This document shows positions 31,673 to 41,509 of a stretch of DNA of 64,000 nucleotides, in pieces. The DNA lies in the NCBI GenBank assembly GCA_963576725.1, contig OY755237.1, forward strand, positions 52,543,674 to 52,607,673. Direction: 5' to 3'. A model generated the notes under the pieces. That model was not told where the DNA came from. It did not search any database and worked only from the letters and a program-made list of their open reading frames with translations. Source of the stretch: Azorinus chamasolen (Eukaryota; Mollusca; Bivalvia; Cardiida; Solecurtidae). The translations under genes were made by a program, and so were the position numbers. Each line of letters opens with the position of its first letter. The first letter of the stretch is position 1.

Positions 31673-32045
31673 CAATGCAGAGGGTTAAGAAGCAAACAGC
31701 GCAGAGGGTTAAGAAGTAAACAGCGCAGAGCAAACAGTGCAGATGATTAAGAAGCAAACAGTGCAGAGGGTTAAGAAGTAAACAGGGCAGAGGGTTAAGA
31801 AGCAAACAGTGCAGAGGGTTAAGAAACAAACAGTACAGAGGGTTAAGAAGTAAACAGTGAAGAGCAAACACTGCAGAGGGTTAAGAAGCAAACACTGCAG
31901 AGGGTTAAGAAGCAAACAGTACATATGGTTATTAAGCAAACAAAGCAGAGGGTTAAGAAGCAAACACTGCATAGGGTTAAGAAGTAAACAGTACAGATGG
32001 TTATTAAGCAAACAGTGCAGAGGGTTAAGAAGCAAACAGTGCAGA
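31673..32045. repeat. 24-bp tandem array containing GGGTTAAGAAG
   Basis: About 15 units of GCAGAGGGTTAAGAAGCAAA plus CAGT with variants. Each unit joins an AGGGTTAA element end to a GCAAACAG hairpin start, the two ends of a Pal-B/Pal-A type element. A Pal-B2-like core follows to 32104. Confidence 0.93.
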
Positions 32046-32189
32046 TTCTGATATCAAATATTTACTGCAAGAACCATCTGATCTAAATCTACACTGTTTG
32101 CTCATGTCCGGTTCATTAACGATAGACGTTAACAAAAACAGAAAAAATAACAAGCTTAACATAATTACTTTTATCTACATAATACCTAG

Positions 32190-32530
32190 TGCTGTGGTCA
32201 CTGGTGAACGATCTCTTCAAGACGATTCTTAACCCTTTCCTTCATATAAACGTGTTTTCACGCATTTGCAAAGAGAGCACGACCCAGGAGCCGTCTGATC
32301 AAGGTCTGCTCTGTTTGCTAATAGAATTTGAAATATCTGTTTCTTTACTTTCTAAAATGGCTACAATGTTCCATATTTTATTATTACTATTTTGACAAGG
32401 AAATATTCAGTAGGTATTGAAATTTGGAATGAACATGGAACAGGGAAAGAATAAACTGTTATATGCAAACAGTGTAGATAGAGATCAGAGTACATGGAAC
32501 AGGGAAAGGGTTAGGGGTGGTCACCATATA
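32190..32530. mobile_element. Pal-D hairpin split by a Pal-B3 element
   Basis: The left arm (CTGTGGTCACTGGTGAACG, CAAGACGATTCTTAA) stops at TTAA. The right arm resumes TTAGGGGTGGTCACCATATAG at 32511. The two halves make one Pal-D hairpin. Confidence 0.7.
32233..32510. mobile_element. Pal-B3 element nested in Pal-D
   Basis: CCCTTTCCTTCATATAAACG to ACAGGGAAAGGG, with TTAA on the left (32229-32232) and TTAG on the right. The right end is partly doubled (AACAGGGAAAG near 32443 and 32499). Confidence 0.78.
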
Positions 32531-32689
32531 GATTCTGTTGAAAATTTAAAATTTTAGTGTTTGAAATACGCCCATCATTTATTGATCATGGTGTTTACTT
32601 GTATGAATGGGCTCATAGCAGGAGATTAACCCCCTCAACCCTGAATTATCAAAGTTGGATAGTCCATTAAAGTTTAACTATAGACTCCA

Positions 32690-32830
32690 CTCAGCATGAC
32701 AGGTTTAAATTTGTTAGATAAATTTGAATGACGAATGATGCAGACCCTGATCACAGACCTCTGATATGGGTCGACACTGTTTGAAAATGACAGTGCATGT
32801 GTGTTTCCAGTTTTCAAAGGGTTAAAAGGC
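32690..32830. mobile_element. Pal-B2 remnant
   Basis: TGCAGACCCTGATCACAGACC, GGTCGACACTGTTTG, then TCAAAGGGTTAA. The remainder of 32531-32690 shows nothing clear. Confidence 0.5.
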
Positions 32831-32939
32831 GTGTAAATCGGAGACGTGATTTCAATTTCTGAAAATATGTGACGTCATGTTGAGAGCTTAGCGCAAAACA
32901 ATTATAACTACGATTTATGGATCAAACCAGTGAATACCT

Positions 32940-33000
32940 CAAACAGTTTGGACCCGGATGAGACACAGGACCACTCATCTGGATCAAATTCTGTTTGACA
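32940..33000. mobile_element. Pal-A hairpin, apex damaged
   Basis: CAAACAGTTTGGACCCGGAT and ATCTGGATCAAATTCTGTTT. Confidence 0.7.
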
Positions 33001-33062
33001 CCCTCATCGTGAAACGGAAGAAATCATTGTTTTCAGAACTATGGGAGATACCAATTTTGCGA

Positions 33063-33245
33063 ATACTTATAGATCAGAGGTCCAGATAAGACTCATACAT
33101 TTAAACATTTCTCAAGAGTAGCTAATTTATTTCTCCACCAAACCCTATACTGACACCACTCTGTACAATCATCTCTTCGAGGCGAATCTAAAGAGTGGTC
33201 ACAGTATAGGGTTTGTTGGAGAAATGACGAGTTTAGTATTTGGGC
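33063..33245. mobile_element. Pal-D element
   Basis: GAGGTCCAGATAAGACTC, CTCCACCAAACCCTATACTG, tip ATCTCTTCGAGGCG, GGGTTTGTTGGAGAAATGAC. Confidence 0.82.
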
Positions 33246-33324
33246 TCTGTTTACAGATATTGAAATATGTTCTTACACTAGTTTTGCACTATCCCCATGC
33301 GGGCAAAACGGTAGTCCATCTTAA

Positions 33325-33504
33325 CCTTTAGCGTGCTGCGAGTGGATGAGTGATTACACATGCAAACAGTTTGGATCCAGATGAGACGTCGAGTAACTCG
33401 GCGTCTTATCAGGATCCAAACTGCTTGATACTTTGACCGTGTTGTTGAAAAGAAATGCCAGATAAATGATTTGGAACAACTGAAGTTGCTCAGCAAGCTA
33501 ACGG
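33325..33504. mobile_element. Pal-A2 element with TTAA on both sides
   Basis: TTAA 33321-33324 and 33505-33508. The ends CCTTTAGCGTGCTG and CAGCAAGCTAACGG are inverted copies. The core is a near-perfect Pal-A hairpin (33361-33428) with apex GTCGAGTAACTCGGC. Confidence 0.87.
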
Positions 33505-33550
33505 TTAATTACTGTAAAAGTTTTGAAGCATGTACATGTACCTGAGACGA

Positions 33551-33985
33551 GGTATTCATTCACCGTGGAATATTCATGTAAGAAATAATGACGTCATGAA
33601 TAGTAATTAGACTAGTCTCTTAAACCTTTCGCTGTCAAACTTTCTCGTCTGCTACAAAATTTTATTTTTTATTTTCTTCATTTTTGTTTCAAAAACATAG
33701 TAACAGTAACAAAAGTTTGGATCCTGATGAGACGCCGAGTTACTCGGCGTCTCATCTGGATCCAAACTGTTTGCATAGGTAATCACAGATCCGGCATTGG
33801 CAGGGAAAGGGTTAATTGGCACATGAACATTGGCTAGTTTGACTAAGACTGAAACTGTAGAATCAGATCTATATAAGACCATAAGCAAACAGAGCAGACC
33901 CGGATCAGAAGTTCCTATAGGAGCCGTCTGACCTCGGTCTTCTCTGTTTGCAAATGCGTGAAGGGCGTTTATATGAATGAAAGGG
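33551..33985. mobile_element. Pal-B element split by a Pal-A1 element
   Basis: The left part (GGAATATTCATGTAAG, GAATAGTAATTAGACTAG) and the right part (GGCACATGAACATTGGC to ATGAATGAAAGGG, then TTAA) form one Pal-B element with hairpin tip TTCCTATAGGAGC. Confidence 0.8.
33624..33811. mobile_element. Pal-A1 element nested in Pal-B at TTAA
   Basis: TTAA 33620-33623 and 33812-33815. It begins ACCTTTCGCTGTC and ends TTGGCAGGGAAAGGG. The hairpin of about 33714-33776 is nearly perfect, with apex GCCGAGTTACTCGGC. Confidence 0.88.
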
Positions 33986-33989
33986 TTAA

Positions 33990-34200
33990 ACGCATGGGCT
34001 TCTAGGCACGACAGTCACGAGCAGTTGATTTGGCGTACTAATTTCCTTTTATTGCTTTGACTACTATAATTGCAGATCTATATGCAATTTTCACACAGAT
34101 TGGTCTTTCATCCAAGACGGGATGGGCTTCAAGTAACCATGAAAATATAATTATGACAAAAATAAACAAATATGCAGATCTAGGACTACACCCAAATGCA
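33990..34200. other. No gene seen
   Basis: Unique-looking sequence before the TA microsatellite. Confidence 0.45.
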
Positions 34201-34201
34201 C

Positions 34202-34206
<5 letters not shown>

Positions 34207-34288
<82 letters not shown>
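34207..34288. repeat. (TA)n microsatellite, two runs
   Basis: Two long TA runs separated by GTATTC. Confidence 0.96.
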
Positions 34289-34290
<2 letters not shown>

Positions 34291-34329
34291 TCTATAGATG
34301 CATTTTACAAATGTAACAGAGCAACAGAT

Positions 34330-34505
34330 ACACGTACGTACTCAAGTACTAAAATCGTCATTTCTCCACCAAACCCTGCGTTGTGACCACTCGTTAGAAT
34401 CGTCTCGAAGAGATTAATCTAAAGAGTGCTCACAATATAGGGTTTGATGAAGAAATGAAGAAGTTATTCTTGAAAATGTTATAATTTACGCATCTTATCT
34501 GGACC
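34330..34505. mobile_element. Pal-D element
   Basis: GTACGTACTCAAGTACTAAA, CTCCACCAAACCCTGCG, tip CGTCTCGAAGAG, then TTTACGCATCTTATCTGG. Confidence 0.82.
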
Positions 34506-34537
34506 TCAGTATTTTATTATGTACACTATTTTGTTAA

Positions 34538-34588
34538 CCATATACTCCACGAATATGCATGTAAGAAATAATGAAATACTGCAAATGG
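34538..34588. mobile_element. 51-bp minimal element between TTAA copies
   Basis: CCATATACTCCACGAATATG to ACTGCAAATGG with TTAA at 34534-34537 and 34589-34592. It has Pal-B outer ends and no hairpin core. Confidence 0.65.
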
Positions 34589-34867
34589 TTAAATGGTTTA
34601 GTTTAAAAAGTTCACATAGCTGTTCATTGATGCACAAGAAGATATTATTATCTAGCAGAATTGAAGGGACGTAATCAATACCGTGTCTGTCCGATAAGCT
34701 GCTTTTCATGCTGCTTTTCCACGCGGTTAGCACCCTTGGCCTATAGACAAGACACTTTTAGTTGTTTGAACCGGGGGGTTAGGTCGCTTGATATTCAGTG
34801 TATTTCATTTTAGTTGCAAAAAAGAAAAGAGAGATTTTGGTGACAACCAAAAAGAGATGAAATTGGG

Positions 34868-35070
34868 TTATAACAGCATATGGTAGCTTATTGTAGGACG
34901 AAATGTCGTCCTGCCTAAAGCGACCATCTGCGTCTAAACACATCTATAGTATAGAACCTGTCTTAAGCGGCCTTATATTAATAGGACACAGTAATCTTAA
35001 TAAGTAGGTGGTTGCTTAATGCAGGACAAAAGTAATGCAGAAAACTCCTTTAGGAGAGAGACACTACTGT
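34868..35070. mobile_element. Two broken Pal-C elements
   Basis: A collapsed tip (GGACGAAATGTCGTCC) at 34868-34950, then GAACCTGTCTTAAGCGGCC and GGTGGTTGCTTAATGCAGG with a truncated right half to 35070. Confidence 0.65.
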
Positions 35071-35079
35071 ATGTAAAAC

Positions 35080-35320
35080 GTAATTACGGTTTCATAAAGT
35101 AGTATAGACCCAGCCCTAATTTTCCTGAATGTTAACTTCCCTAAAGTAAAGTATTATACTGAAGGGCGGCAATTAAAATTCTTTTTCGTTGGTTAATTGC
35201 TTTTTGGTTCACAACTTTCGTTACAATTTAGACACGAAGGTAATCAAAGCCCGCTTTCAGCATACATAATACGTATAGCTGCTTACTACAGAGGATTTCC
35301 ACCTTTAGCCTGTTACGGGA
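35080..35320. other. No gene seen
   Basis: Unique-looking sequence; the right edge has CACCTTTAGCCTGTTACGG, probably the Pal-A2 outer end of the next element. Confidence 0.45.
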
Positions 35321-35325
35321 AAACT

Positions 35326-35391
35326 GCAAACAGTTTGTACCCAGATGAGACGCTGGGTAACATGGAATCTCATTTGGATCAAAACTGTTTG
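35326..35391. mobile_element. Pal-A hairpin
   Basis: GCAAACAGTTTGTACCCAGA, apex GCTGGGTAACATGG, GGATCAAAACTGTTTG. Confidence 0.75.
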
Positions 35392-35559
35392 ATAACGTGA
35401 TTATGTTTTTGAAAGAAAATGGAAAAAATAAACGACGAAAAGTGTAGCATATGGCAAAGTTTGCAGACGACAATACATGATTATTTTTTCACGGCCGGGG
35501 TCGCATGGAAGTGACTCACAGGACTTGTTGCAATGGATGAACCTGTGATTTCTTCTGCA

Positions 35560-35800
35560 GTATGGATCCAGATGAGACGCCGAGTGAAAGAACGTCTCTC
35601 CAGAATCCAAACTGTTGGACACACCACGTACGTTAAAGTCGTCTTAGTGAAGAAATGGAAGGAACTTATAAAGCACACGATAGTGTTTGCAAACGAAACT
35701 TGTTTAACGACAAAAAAAAATAATAGCCTGCTTCAATACATAGAAATGATTTTTTCTTCTGTCCAGATTTACTGAGTGTCACATCTGGACACATACTGCT
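35560..35800. mobile_element. Two worn Pal-A cores
   Basis: AGTATGGATCCAGATGAGAC to AGAATCCAAACTGTTGG (35560-35615), and TCTGTCCAGATTTACTGAG to CATCTGGACACATACTG (35758-35800), with GTTTGCAAACGAAAC between. Confidence 0.6.
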
Positions 35801-35959
35801 TACAAAATTTATTACAAAATTGTTCATAGCATAAAAGTCGTAAATAACTAGTTTATTATTCATTTGTATTCACCGTGTCAAATCATGATGTCACACCCAT
35901 GACACGAGATACCTTTCAGCTGAGTGCAAAATGGGGGTTTCAGAAAAAAGAGTGTCAGC

Positions 35960-36032
35960 GTTGGATGGATGGATGGATGATTGATGATGGATTGATGGAT
36001 GGATGGATATGATAGATAGATAGATAGATAGG

Positions 36033-36110
<78 letters not shown>
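35960..36110. repeat. (GGAT)n and (GATA)n microsatellites
   Basis: A GGAT run then a long GATA run. The minus-strand Ser/Ile/Tyr/Leu frame is an artefact. Confidence 0.97.
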
Positions 36111-36114
36111 GTCA

Positions 36115-37298
36115 TTTGACGCCGATGGTGACTAAAAGTTACATGTAATCCATATTTAGCATATGCCAGGTCGAAAGTTTTCAGAATTTTCCAGTAGAAG
36201 CTGTCTAATCAGGATCTGCTCTGTTAGCTTATGAACTAATATAAATAGGAGTCTACAGTTTCGGCCATGCCAAAGATCCTTTATTCATAGCGTAATTTTC
36301 TGATTTACCTATGTTAAATCTTTTCTTGCCCATATACTATTGTAAATACTTACATTAAGCTAGTTCATATCACTATACACAATATTATGATGGCGTAACG
36401 GTAAATGCAGCATAAAACTAATACAAAAACCTCTTATACATGGGAGCACTCTGCAGTACTCTCACCCTCCACAATAGTTTGTGTTGCCGCGTATTGTCGT
36501 CTGCAAAATTTGTCATTTGCAAAATTTATCGCCCAATGTTCATTTCTAAATGTTTTTCCTATTTGTATAAATAAATACAAGCAAGGTTTTACGCAAGCGT
36601 AAAATGGCTGCGTAACGTCTTTAAGCAGGATAGAAGAAAAAGAGGGAGCAATATTGTTTAGTAGTTTAAATTAACAGATACATTGGGAAAACATGACTGT
36701 AATGTATAAATTAACAGCAGAAACGGGGGAATGTTTTAATGAGCCATGATGCATAATACCTGTGTAGATTTAATCTTTATTTGAGTCTCATCATGATTAC
36801 ATCTCATATACATATATACATTATATCACATATCATATCACAATATGTAAATCATGCCATTCTTTAAAGAATTATAAGAGACTGTTATCACCACAACACT
36901 GTACAATTTACGTTACATGTGCAACATTTAAAGAGCATGCAGAACCAGCTAATCCTACAATCCAATCGTTCTGAGAATATATCACATCGATTGTTTGTTA
37001 AAAACTGCTTTAAAATAGTCATTAAGAACTGACAGACAAAAAGACGCCAATAAAGCCGGTTCGAAAAATGGTTTTAAAAAATCGATTATCACCCAAAATC
37101 AGATTTTGAATGAACTGATTAGCTGGATTTGCATGTTATGTTTCAGACATGCCCAAACAATTGATAAATTTCTCGAATCAGATTCGAGAAACACTGATTG
37201 ATTGGACAGTATGTACATCATGGATTAAAAATTATGTATCATTCTTTAAGAAACAATTCAATATATTATATACAATAAAAAGACTATCATATATAGTC
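36115..37298. other. Pal-B fragment, then possible LINE 3' flank; no gene
   Basis: A Pal-B core remnant near 36190-36260 (TAATCAGGATCTGCTCTG). The rest is unique AT-rich sequence with a short palindrome CTCGAATCAGATTCGAG near 37172. It may include the 3' untranslated part of the LINE, whose end I could not place. Confidence 0.45.
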
Positions 37299-39737
37299 TC
37301 ATCTGGAGAGAACAAATTCCCGTCTATTTAGTATATCACAGCAGGTTTTGGCACATAATCTTATCATACCTTCATTGGAAAAGAGGAACCTTAACTTCTC
37401 ACAGTCTGACAAGTTAACAAAATTAGGTTCAACATCATAGGCTTTATCAAATAGTTTCGCCCTAAATTCACCATACAAAGGGCAGTGCAGAATAACATGT
37501 TGTTCATTTTCAATACAATTATTATCACAGACTGAACATAGTCTTTGCTCTTCCCTTAGCCCTTCATATCGCCCGGTTTCAATACGAATGGGTGCAACAC
37601 CCAATCTAAAATTACTAAATGCAGAACGATGCTTAACCGGAAGTATCAATTTACAGTACTGCTCAGGTTCGTATACCTGCTTAAACATCTTATAAGATCT
37701 AAGTTCATTACGCCCATTACCTGAAGGACCAACAGTATTGTTTACTAGTGTATGCCAACTGCTTTTAAATTTATCAAAGACGTTCTGTTCAACAGCATAG
37801 GCAAATGAGCGAGATATAGGGATTTCAAGAGAACTATACATGTTAAAATCATTCACATTCAGAAAATTCTTAACATTATACATCCAATTTCTACATGATT
37901 TACTGGCTTTTCTGAACGACCATAGTGCAGCACGCTTGTTAACCCTTGACACTTCCATACAACTAAGTTTCGACCAAAACATAATTACACATTTCCATTG
38001 GCGGACTACCGGTGGTTTCCATCCCATATCTCCCGAGACCCCATTATTAGGTGCGTACTTGCCCACCCCTAAGAAAAAACGTTGTGCCCTATTTTGAACT
38101 GCTTCTATATAAGAGTACGACTTGTACCCCCATAATGGAGCACTGTAACTGACAACCGGCCAAACAATTGAATCATACAACTTTGTAAAAACAGCATACG
38201 GTAGTCCACCAACAGATTTACATTTGGCAATAAGAAGTCCTAATGCTCGACTAGCGCTCTGCGCAACTGCTCTAGCAGTGATACTTAAATCTAGATGTTC
38301 ATGTAAAACTACACCCAAGTATATATATCTATCAACAATATTCAGTTGGTCACCACCACAATTAAAGTTAAACACGGTTCTACAAATGGAATTAGGTCTA
38401 AAATGTACAATGTTACTTTTCGAAGTATTCACAGTCATATCATTCCGATCACACCAATTGCGTAGCGCTGTAAGTAATGTCTGGAGATCTTCATCGGTCT
38501 CAGATAGCAATACTATATCATCTGCATATAACATTATACATATTTTCTCTTCATCCATCATTATACCAATATCTAATGACTGCAGATACGTAGTCAAATC
38601 ATTAATGAATAGGTTGAAGAGTAAAGGTGCTAGAATACAACCCTGCCGTAGTCCACATTTAACATCAAACCAATCAGTTGTGAACGAGTTTACTCGGACA
38701 CAAGAAATAACAGAAGTATACAAAGACTTAATAGCATGATACATTTTACCTCCAATACCCATATCTGATAATCTTTTCCATAAGATATCTCTATTAATTG
38801 TGTCATACGCCTTCTTAAACTCTATAAAAGCACAGTATGTAGACTTTCGGAGCTTCTTCCTAGTATCAATTAAGTTAGTCAAAGATATAACATGGTCCAT
38901 TGTACTTCTTGCCTTACGAAAGCCATTTTGCTCATCTGCAACTTTATCATTGTCTTCTGCCCACACAGTAAGCCTACTATTTAAAACATGACAATACAAC
39001 TTATACATGGACGATGCCAATGATATACCTCTATAAGATAATGGATCCCTTTTATCCAGAATAGACGACTTAGGGATAGGATTAATAATGCATTTGCTCC
39101 AAAGTGACGGAACAATCCCTCTATCAAAACAAATGTTGAATAATACATGTAGGAAAGAAGTAGACGAGTCATTATTTAAAACCTCAACAGGAATATTGTC
39201 TATACCACATGCTTTTCCCTTGTTTACATTATATAATGCTTTACGTACTTCAATAACAGATATATGATCATTAAAAAAGGCATCTATATTATCAGTACCG
39301 GCATTATCTAAATTTACAACAGTATCAGATTTTGACACTCGAAATAGAGAGCTAAAATCCGTTTTCCATCTTGTCAAAACAGTGTCAAAATCACGAGAAA
39401 AAGAACCATCGGGCATAGATACTTCCATAGGAATATTATTACTTTTGGAACAATTTACGCCTATCTTACCGATTGATCTCCAAAACTTCGTAGTATCAAT
39501 GTCCAACTCCTCCATTATCTGTTTTTGCATGTAATACCAATGAAAACGCTTAGCTCTCTGTACTTCCCGGTCAAAGGTTTTCCTTTTACTGACATAATGC
39601 ATTTTTAAAACCTTTCTTTCACTTATACTCTTACAGGAAAGCATATGACACCAATAATACACATTACCACGAAGTAAATACAGATCAATGGTATTCATGC
39701 ACAATGGTGAAATATTCAAAACGGTCAACAAAACCAC
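37299..39737 (-). CDS. LINE (non-LTR retrotransposon) reverse transcriptase, lacking upstream endonuclease, probably inactive
   Basis: The 812-residue open frame carries a non-LTR reverse transcriptase that would copy element RNA into a nicked target. Visible in order are: a charged linker, about residues 40-100; YRGISL at 235-240; QNGFRKAR at 270-277; motif A AFIEFKKAYD around 306; motif B GLRQG at 362-366 followed by a NLFINDL block; motif C YADD at 404-407; YLG at 473-475; and a C-terminal CX2CX9HX3HC cluster at 734-752. Codon 306 is GAG (38820-38822), Glu where the catalytic Asp is expected. The first codon (39735-39737) is GTG, with an in-frame TGA five codons upstream; the first ATG is at 39698. 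No endonuclease domain (usually over 200 residues upstream) is present before the tRNA-like sequence at 39.9 kb, so this looks 5' truncated or rearranged. I cannot assign the clade. No tail or target duplication was identified. Confidence 0.9.
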   Translation of the reverse strand: MVLLTVLNISPLCMNTIDLYLLRGNVYYWCHMLSCKSISERKVLKMHYVSKRKTFDREVQRAKRFHWYYMQKQIMEELDIDTTKFWRSIGKIGVNCSKSNNIPMEVSMPDGSFSRDFDTVLTRWKTDFSSLFRVSKSDTVVNLDNAGTDNIDAFFNDHISVIEVRKALYNVNKGKACGIDNIPVEVLNNDSSTSFLHVLFNICFDRGIVPSLWSKCIINPIPKSSILDKRDPLSYRGISLASSMYKLYCHVLNSRLTVWAEDNDKVADEQNGFRKARSTMDHVISLTNLIDTRKKLRKSTYCAFIEFKKAYDTINRDILWKRLSDMGIGGKMYHAIKSLYTSVISCVRVNSFTTDWFDVKCGLRQGCILAPLLFNLFINDLTTYLQSLDIGIMMDEEKICIMLYADDIVLLSETDEDLQTLLTALRNWCDRNDMTVNTSKSNIVHFRPNSICRTVFNFNCGGDQLNIVDRYIYLGVVLHEHLDLSITARAVAQSASRALGLLIAKCKSVGGLPYAVFTKLYDSIVWPVVSYSAPLWGYKSYSYIEAVQNRAQRFFLGVGKYAPNNGVSGDMGWKPPVVRQWKCVIMFWSKLSCMEVSRVNKRAALWSFRKASKSCRNWMYNVKNFLNVNDFNMYSSLEIPISRSFAYAVEQNVFDKFKSSWHTLVNNTVGPSGNGRNELRSYKMFKQVYEPEQYCKLILPVKHRSAFSNFRLGVAPIRIETGRYEGLREEQRLCSVCDNNCIENEQHVILHCPLYGEFRAKLFDKAYDVEPNFVNLSDCEKLRFLFSNEGMIRLCAKTCCDILNRREFVLSR

Positions 39738-39890
39738 GAGTAAAAGGTCTCAGCTAAATAACTTTACCAAAGACAAAATTCAAACAAAGGACTTCTACTT
39801 TTACAATATTTTTGTACAGAATTGTTTTTAAACCAAAAGCACGTAAACTAAGGTGCTAACAAAAAAAATGAGAGAAAAAAAAATTAAGCT

Positions 39891-39962
39891 TCCGCCGAGG
39901 ATCGAACCCGCGACCTCACATTTCCTAGGCCACCGTTATAACCCCTCGACCTCGCTGACTGC
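39891..39962 (-). repeat. Degenerate tRNA-derived sequence (SINE head or tRNA pseudogene)
   Basis: Read on the minus strand, this has a good internal B box (GGTTCGATCC, 39899-39908) and an A-box-like GGTCGAGGGGTTAT (39938-39951) at tRNA-like spacing, followed by T runs that could end Pol III transcription. The acceptor and anticodon stems do not pair properly, so a working tRNA is unlikely. It points the same way as the reverse transcriptase and lies about 150 bp upstream of its open frame. It may be the 5' part of a SINE or a chance neighbour. No second copy was seen in the window. Confidence 0.55.
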
Positions 39963-39969
39963 TACAATC

Positions 39970-40740
39970 GGTGCGTGCTTTTAAATGATTTATACCTAAT
40001 ACACTAGCATTTTCACTGGCAGAAAAGAAGCAAATAACCTCGACAAAAATATTTGTCCCCGCTAAGAAAAAATGTATGAATCAAAATAAGTAAAATAAAT
40101 GAATGTATATAAATAAAAGCTTGTCTCACAGTAACCCACAGTTATTAAAAAAGATTGGCTTTTATAGAAACACAGGAACGCAGAAACGCATGGTCAAAAT
40201 TCAAAGCCGTATAATTGTGGGCTGCTTTCGCAGCCCAATAAACACTCCATCCAACAGGTTGACTCCTGGTCAGACATTAGCAGCGAAAGAGTTAGCTGCC
40301 GACACAGTTTACTGACTTGCCAACTGGACTTCGATTCGCTACGTTGTCCTTTTCACCCGTTTCATAAGATATTTATACGTACCTCAATCATACATGTACG
40401 TCATGAATGCGCTTTGTTAATTATTGACCAATTAATAAATCATGATTACACCATGTGTAAAGTGCAGTCAAACGTGTAAGTAAATAATTCACCAAAACTT
40501 TAGTTCAAAAGTTGGGTCTCACCACTTTCTACTTTATAGAACGTATTTCAGTCGACCAAATTAAATATTTCTCGTTGTCGCAGTATGAACCAATATCTTG
40601 CAGAAAAAATATAATTTCTACTCAAAATCTGATCTGAAACTAGTAATACTGTCAATTTACTAGAATATTTTTCCATACATTTGGAAAGTTTGCTAAAACA
40701 TTTACAATCAATATCGATCAAGATTTTTCAGGCATGTCCT
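39970..40740. other. No gene seen
   Basis: Unique-looking sequence with a Pal-A1-like segment (AGCAGCGAAAGAGTTA, near 40279). Confidence 0.45.
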
Positions 40741-40745
40741 ATAAC

Positions 40746-40955
40746 CATTTACTCACAAGTACGCATTTCCACGCCATTTGCAAACAGAGTAGACCAAGAG
40801 CACACAGCTCCTGTAGGAGCCGTCTGATCAGGGTCTGCTCTGTTTGTTTATGATACCATGACCAAACATTCCTGTGTCCATGTCCTGCGATAAAGATTAA
40901 TCTGAATTATATATATGATGTCATTATTTATTTCTTAGATATTCATGGAGTAAAG
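40746..40955. mobile_element. Pal-B element
   Basis: CCATTTACTCACAAGTACGC, a hairpin with GCTCCTGTAGGAGCC, and right end GGAGTAAAGGG. Confidence 0.82.
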
Positions 40956-40982
40956 GGTAACGTGATAAGGTTATTAAGACTA

Positions 40983-41272
40983 CAGTTGAACTTCGATATT
41001 TCGAACTTCGATAACTCGAACATCTGGATAACTCGTAGTAAAAGACCGAGCCTTCCAAAATTTACAATACAGATCTGCTCTTTCATGGGACAGCTTAATG
41101 CAAGTCGAACGTAATGCTGAAAGCTTCTCCAGGAGCTTTCAGAATTACTTTAGACCTGCATTAAGCTGTGAAGTTGAAAATTGTTCAGATTTTAGACCGG
41201 ATGACTCGAACCTCTTTTATCTCGAAATAGTTTGTATGGTCCCTTCAAGTTCGAGGCACCGAAGTTCATCTG
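40983..41272. mobile_element. Pogo-like MITE between TA copies
   Basis: TA (40981-40982), CAGTTGAACTTCGATATTTC to CGAAGTTCATCTG, TA (41273-41274). The inner hairpin has GCTGAAAGCTTCTCCAGGAG. CAGT termini with TA duplication are known for pogo/Tigger elements; this copy has no transposase. Confidence 0.8.
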
Positions 41273-41437
41273 TATGTGTTTGTAGATCAAAACCTGATTC
41301 TCGTAAGTTTAGTATATTCTATAAATAAGGCATGTCCAACATTGAACTGTGTTGATCGTTCTGTTATAGTTTCAATGTTATCGTTTGAACTCCGTTTAAC
41401 TCTTTGCACGTTTGTAACGAGCTAGGGACAGCATTAT

Positions 41438-41504
41438 GCAAACATTTTAGACCCAGACGAGACGCCGAGTAACTCGGCGTCTCATCAGGATCCAAAATGT
41501 TTGA
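41438..41504. mobile_element. Pal-A hairpin, well preserved
   Basis: GCAAACATTTTAGACCCAG to GGATCCAAAATGTTTG; apex CGCCGAGTAACTCGGCG. Confidence 0.88.
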
Positions 41505-41509
41505 TGATA

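Noticed and set aside
39891..39962. Functional tRNA gene
   Set aside because: The A and B boxes are recognisable, but the acceptor and anticodon stems do not pair.
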